From contig NZ_CP098023.1 of the NCBI RefSeq assembly GCF_030440425.1, positions 1,539,501 through 1,603,500 of the forward strand: a stretch of 64,000 nt of DNA, in the 5' to 3' direction. Shown piece by piece: positions 61,244 to 64,000 of this stretch. Positions within the stretch are counted from its first letter, which is position 1; every line of letters begins with the position of its first letter. A program made the position numbers and the translations under genes. Origin of the DNA: Microbulbifer sp. MI-G. Its GTDB lineage: Bacteria > Pseudomonadota > Gammaproteobacteria > Pseudomonadales > Cellvibrionaceae. The notes under the pieces were generated by a model. It saw only the letters and a program-made list of their open reading frames with translations. It ran no database searches and was not told the DNA's origin.

Positions 61244-61736
61244 AAGCCTGCTTGCAGGTCAATAAAAAGGATAGAGCAATATCGAACTTCAAAACCGAGC
61301 GTGCCCAAATATTACAGGCAAAAGGGATATCCATTGAATGCAAAATTTGTCATGCTGCGTCCGATTAGAAGAGAGCATTAAAACGCCCGGAATTTGCCAA
61401 GGCCAATGGATGCACCGTCGAGGACCTGCGGCACGACCTGATGATTTTTATCAAACAGTGGGAGCAATCGCTCTAGGTTTCGCTGCCGGTCCCCAGCTTA
61501 TCGAATATCCTGTCGGTAGTGGGTTTCCCCTTTCTCATGGGTGGTTTTTTTGCATAAAGGCAGTGCCGATAATTTGCAATCTAGACTTGTTGTGATGCGG
61601 TGCTAGACATTTGATAATGTGGCGGTACCACTTTTAAAACTGATCGGCCCGGCAATATTGCTCTCTATCTCAATATAAATCTGAAGAAAAGGTGTTAAGC
61701 CTTATCGGGATTCGGTTTGTTGGGATCCAAAGGTTC
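61244..61736. other. Decayed phage-like DNA
   Basis: A 32-codon tail LKRPEFAKANGCTVEDLRHD then LMIFIKQWEQSL ends at 61476; its 5' part is lost. The following block (CTCTAGGTTTCGCTGCCGG) is the one shared with about 2590. Confidence 0.4.
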
Positions 61737-63017
61737 TTACTCGTCATCAGGAGTTTTAGTACTGCTTGAAGGGACTCTTTTGTCTTCATGTAGCTTAAAC
61801 ATAGAAAACCAACTTCGTTGGCTACATACCTTCAGGGTATCAGTAACTTTTATCGTATTTGGTTTTTTACGAGTGCCACCTGTTTCAGTGATGACTTCCA
61901 AATCTGGATTTTCGATGATCATTTCATGAATGTCGTCACTATGGGCTGGTGTCTCGCTAAATGTTTCAGCATAGAAATCGTTAATTCTCATTGTGTCACC
62001 GGACTTGGCAACTAGGCGTGGTATATCATCATATAAACTTTCCTTTGCAAGATGTCGAGAATCGCTATTAAACAAGTAAAGTTGGGTGGCTTCCGAAGGA
62101 TCATATGACAGCATATTCAAACCCGATTTACCACAGTGGGCCTGTGCTTCTCCACAATCATGAAGGACGTCGTTGTAAACTTGACGTGCACGATAGTTAT
62201 TTGAAAAATGCATTAGCCAATACCTCCAGCCCTTCGGATTATTTATTGAAAAAGGACTTATATATGTGGCACATCCCTTGAAGTACCTAAAGACCACTAT
62301 TTCCGCTTCAGATAGCCACTCTTGCTTATTTATATTTTTATCCTCAAGGAGATGAAAAATTTTTTCTTTTATCTCAGGCTCTAAAATATTTGAATTTATT
62401 GATCCGGGAGATAGGTAAGTTAGCAAGCTTCCTATCATATAAGTTAGTAGGACTTCTGCAGATCTCCAAGATTGAGTTATGTCTCTAATTACACTTGAGG
62501 TAACGTTCGCATATCCACACTGATCAAGATTAAAGAATACATTATTGCATTTGGCTTGCAGCAAGCGTTTCTTTATTTCTGGATATAATCCATCAAAATC
62601 TTTGCAAAAATACTCTGTGTAAATTATTAAATCTTGACGCTCCTCTTTTATGCCGGCTAACAAAGGGGATATATTTTCTTTTAGATGATCAATCGCAGAT
62701 CTACTCTTATCGTTTAAAAGCAAAAGACATTCTATTTTTATGGTCTTCATTCCCCGCCCTAACCGCGAGACATTTATTTCATTTATTGTATTTTTTAGCG
62801 CCTCGACAAAAATTAAGGGAGATCCAAGGCTATCACATGCATATACTCCAGCTCCTGAAAAGGCATCCACGATAGAAACCTTAAATTTTTCGCAGTGTGG
62901 CAATTGACAACGAGTCAATAAATATTTTCTAAAGTATTCCTTTAAAATTCTATGCTTTTTCTTTGTGTGGTCTTCAAGTACAGCGCCGCCTTCCCAGTCA
63001 TAGCTCTTCTTTGCCAC
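61737..63017 (-). CDS. tcmP: Three-Cys-motif partner protein TcmP
   Basis: About 426 residues from a GTG start giving MAKKSYDWEGGAVLEDHTKK-type opening, with GAGGG 9 nt upstream; ATG at 63056 is the alternative and would overlap the upstream gene. Features: KHRILKEYFRKYLLTRCQ, then VSIVDAFSGAGVYACDSLGS, a SAM-binding-like FAGAG loop, and NVFFNLDQCGYANVTSSVIR. These match TcmP. The family is always beside a three-Cys-motif protein, as here. The methyltransferase-like fold suggests a modification enzyme, but no substrate is known. Confidence 0.85.
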   Translation of the reverse strand: MAKKSYDWEGGAVLEDHTKKKHRILKEYFRKYLLTRCQLPHCEKFKVSIVDAFSGAGVYACDSLGSPLIFVEALKNTINEINVSRLGRGMKTIKIECLLLLNDKSRSAIDHLKENISPLLAGIKEERQDLIIYTEYFCKDFDGLYPEIKKRLLQAKCNNVFFNLDQCGYANVTSSVIRDITQSWRSAEVLLTYMIGSLLTYLSPGSINSNILEPEIKEKIFHLLEDKNINKQEWLSEAEIVVFRYFKGCATYISPFSINNPKGWRYWLMHFSNNYRARQVYNDVLHDCGEAQAHCGKSGLNMLSYDPSEATQLYLFNSDSRHLAKESLYDDIPRLVAKSGDTMRINDFYAETFSETPAHSDDIHEMIIENPDLEVITETGGTRKKPNTIKVTDTLKVCSQRSWFSMFKLHEDKRVPSSSTKTPDDE

Positions 63018-63036
63018 AACAAAATCCCTCTCAATG

Positions 63037-63819
63037 TTAAAATGATATACACTCAATTAATGGCATGTTGTCCCAGGTTCTGCCTTTATATTTTCGTCCG
63101 TTAGCTTTCTTTGAGCGCTTTTGATTATCTTTGCCCCAAGACCCCCACTGCTTGAAGAAAAAGGCAGTATTATAAATTTCACACTGCTCATGGATTTCAT
63201 CTATCCATTCTTCTTTGATCGGGCGTGCTTTACATCCACTTTCTCCGCCGACAATCGCCCAGTGAATATCACTAAGATTTACTTTCCCGACTGAGCCAAT
63301 TAAAGGTTCAAAAGAGATAAACCTAATGGCCGCAGAGGTTCTTCTTAAAAAATTAATTCTCATTTTCACGTCTTCTGACTCGACGGTAGTGCCAAGCCAG
63401 ACATTTGGTAAAATATATTTCACTTTTGATGAGACAAATTTTCTCATCCGCTCCGGTCGCTTTGTTAAAATTTGGTAATTATGATGTGGAGTCTCCTCCA
63501 TAACTTTCCAGACTTCCAGAATAAACTTATCGCTAACTTTTTCGTGGAATAAATCACTCATTGAATTTACGAAAATTTTTCGAGGCTTCTTCCAACGATA
63601 AGGGATTTCAAGAGATTTATGGTCTAAACGAATATTACCGTTCCACACCACGTTATTAGTTCGTTTTTTTGTTAGGCCCTTGTATTTATCCACACCCATC
63701 ATTTCTAGGCGTCTTGCCATTTGCATGGCATAGCAGTTCTTGCATCCAGAACTGGCTAAAGAACAACCAGCCACTGGATTCCAAGTGGCATCTGTCCATT
63801 CTATTTGTGTCTCAGCCAT
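63037..63819 (-). CDS. DUF5131 / phage Gp37-Gp68 three-Cys-motif protein
   Basis: 260 residues from MAETQIEWTDATWNPVAGCS. The three-Cys block C-x-x-x-S-x-GC-x-NCYA (SLASSGCKNCYAMQMARRLE) is the cluster-binding motif of the family, related to radical-SAM barrels. Further blocks: KIFVNSMSDLFHEKVSDKFI, YQILTKRPERMRKFV, NVWLGTTVESEDVKMRINFL, WAIVGGESGCKARPI and FFFKQWGSWG. The in-frame 48-codon extension upstream lacks homology. It ends 20 nt before tcmP; the two form one unit. Confidence 0.88.
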   Translation of the reverse strand: MAETQIEWTDATWNPVAGCSLASSGCKNCYAMQMARRLEMMGVDKYKGLTKKRTNNVVWNGNIRLDHKSLEIPYRWKKPRKIFVNSMSDLFHEKVSDKFILEVWKVMEETPHHNYQILTKRPERMRKFVSSKVKYILPNVWLGTTVESEDVKMRINFLRRTSAAIRFISFEPLIGSVGKVNLSDIHWAIVGGESGCKARPIKEEWIDEIHEQCEIYNTAFFFKQWGSWGKDNQKRSKKANGRKYKGRTWDNMPLIECISF

Positions 63820-64000
63820 GTGTATAACTCTAATGTGATGACCTAATAGAGGTGAGCTTACTACAACTAAAATTTTGTGACGCAATGGTTGACCATTATA
63901 GATGAAATATGCGCCATTTCTTATTTCAGTCTTCCCTATTAGCCTATTAAGAGAGGATTTCAAACCTCTTCATCACATGACAAGGTCAATAGCGATGTTT
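63820..64000. other. Upstream region of the three-Cys unit
   Basis: No gene seen. The promoter of the DUF5131-tcmP pair should lie here on the minus strand. Confidence 0.35.

Overview
The window looks like the accessory-rich chromosome of a marine gammaproteobacterium, possibly Microbulbifer or a relative in the Cellvibrionales. The clues are a secreted class 2 lipase, a GH19 enzyme, a zinc-type TonB receptor operon, uvrB between tRNA-Asn and tRNA-Val, and moderate GC. The genus is inference. The DNA is heavily remodelled: at least six near-complete IS elements (IS3 family in several groups, IS5), fragments of IS256, IS1595 and other IS3 elements, and many decayed genes.

Layout. 0-13.9 kb is mostly chromosomal: lipase, flavodoxin-like protein, CPA1 Na+/H+ antiporter, a caspase-like remnant, GH19 enzyme, VOC protein, a decayed higBA pair, a three-gene zinc-type operon (7.7-11.6 kb, minus strand) and a parallel beta-helix lipoprotein. 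14-19.3 kb is an IS-rich zone. 20.2-39.4 kb is an integrated prophage-like element bounded by a 48-bp repeat of the tRNA-Asn 3' end. It holds a tyrosine integrase broken by an in-frame TGA, a leftward early operon, a CI/Cro-type switch with a shared palindromic operator, a C4-type antisense RNA, a lambda-O-like replication gene with iterons and a probable -1 frameshift, DnaB, a Q-like regulator, a late leader, and then cargo and a peptidase M15 lysin instead of structural genes. uvrB (frameshifted) and tRNA-Val follow.

At 43.3 kb a second copy of the same late module begins, cut by an IS inside dnaB. It is followed by a long array of small, mostly membrane or secreted cargo genes (44-54.9 kb). 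Many genes in both copies sit behind a near-identical promoter (TTGATT, 16 nt, GATAAT) and follow an identical terminator (CCGGC-CACTGA-GCCGG-T5+). Several others are separated by attC-like sites, but no integron integrase is present. Cargo includes a HEPN-motif protein and a DUF4238 protein, both plausible defence genes. The array appears to be a moron-like or CALIN-like gene store assembled between Q, lysin and the DUF1364 nuclease gene of a prophage.

55-64 kb contains IS3 debris, a two-repeat vestige of a type I-E CRISPR array, a topoisomerase III gene with two lesions, a P2 gpD tail-gene fragment, and an intact two-gene unit (DUF5131 three-Cys protein plus TcmP) of unknown function.

Several broken genes (uvrB, topB, 37.9-38.6 kb) differ from an intact frame by one base in a homopolymer, so base-calling error should be excluded before they are called pseudogenes.
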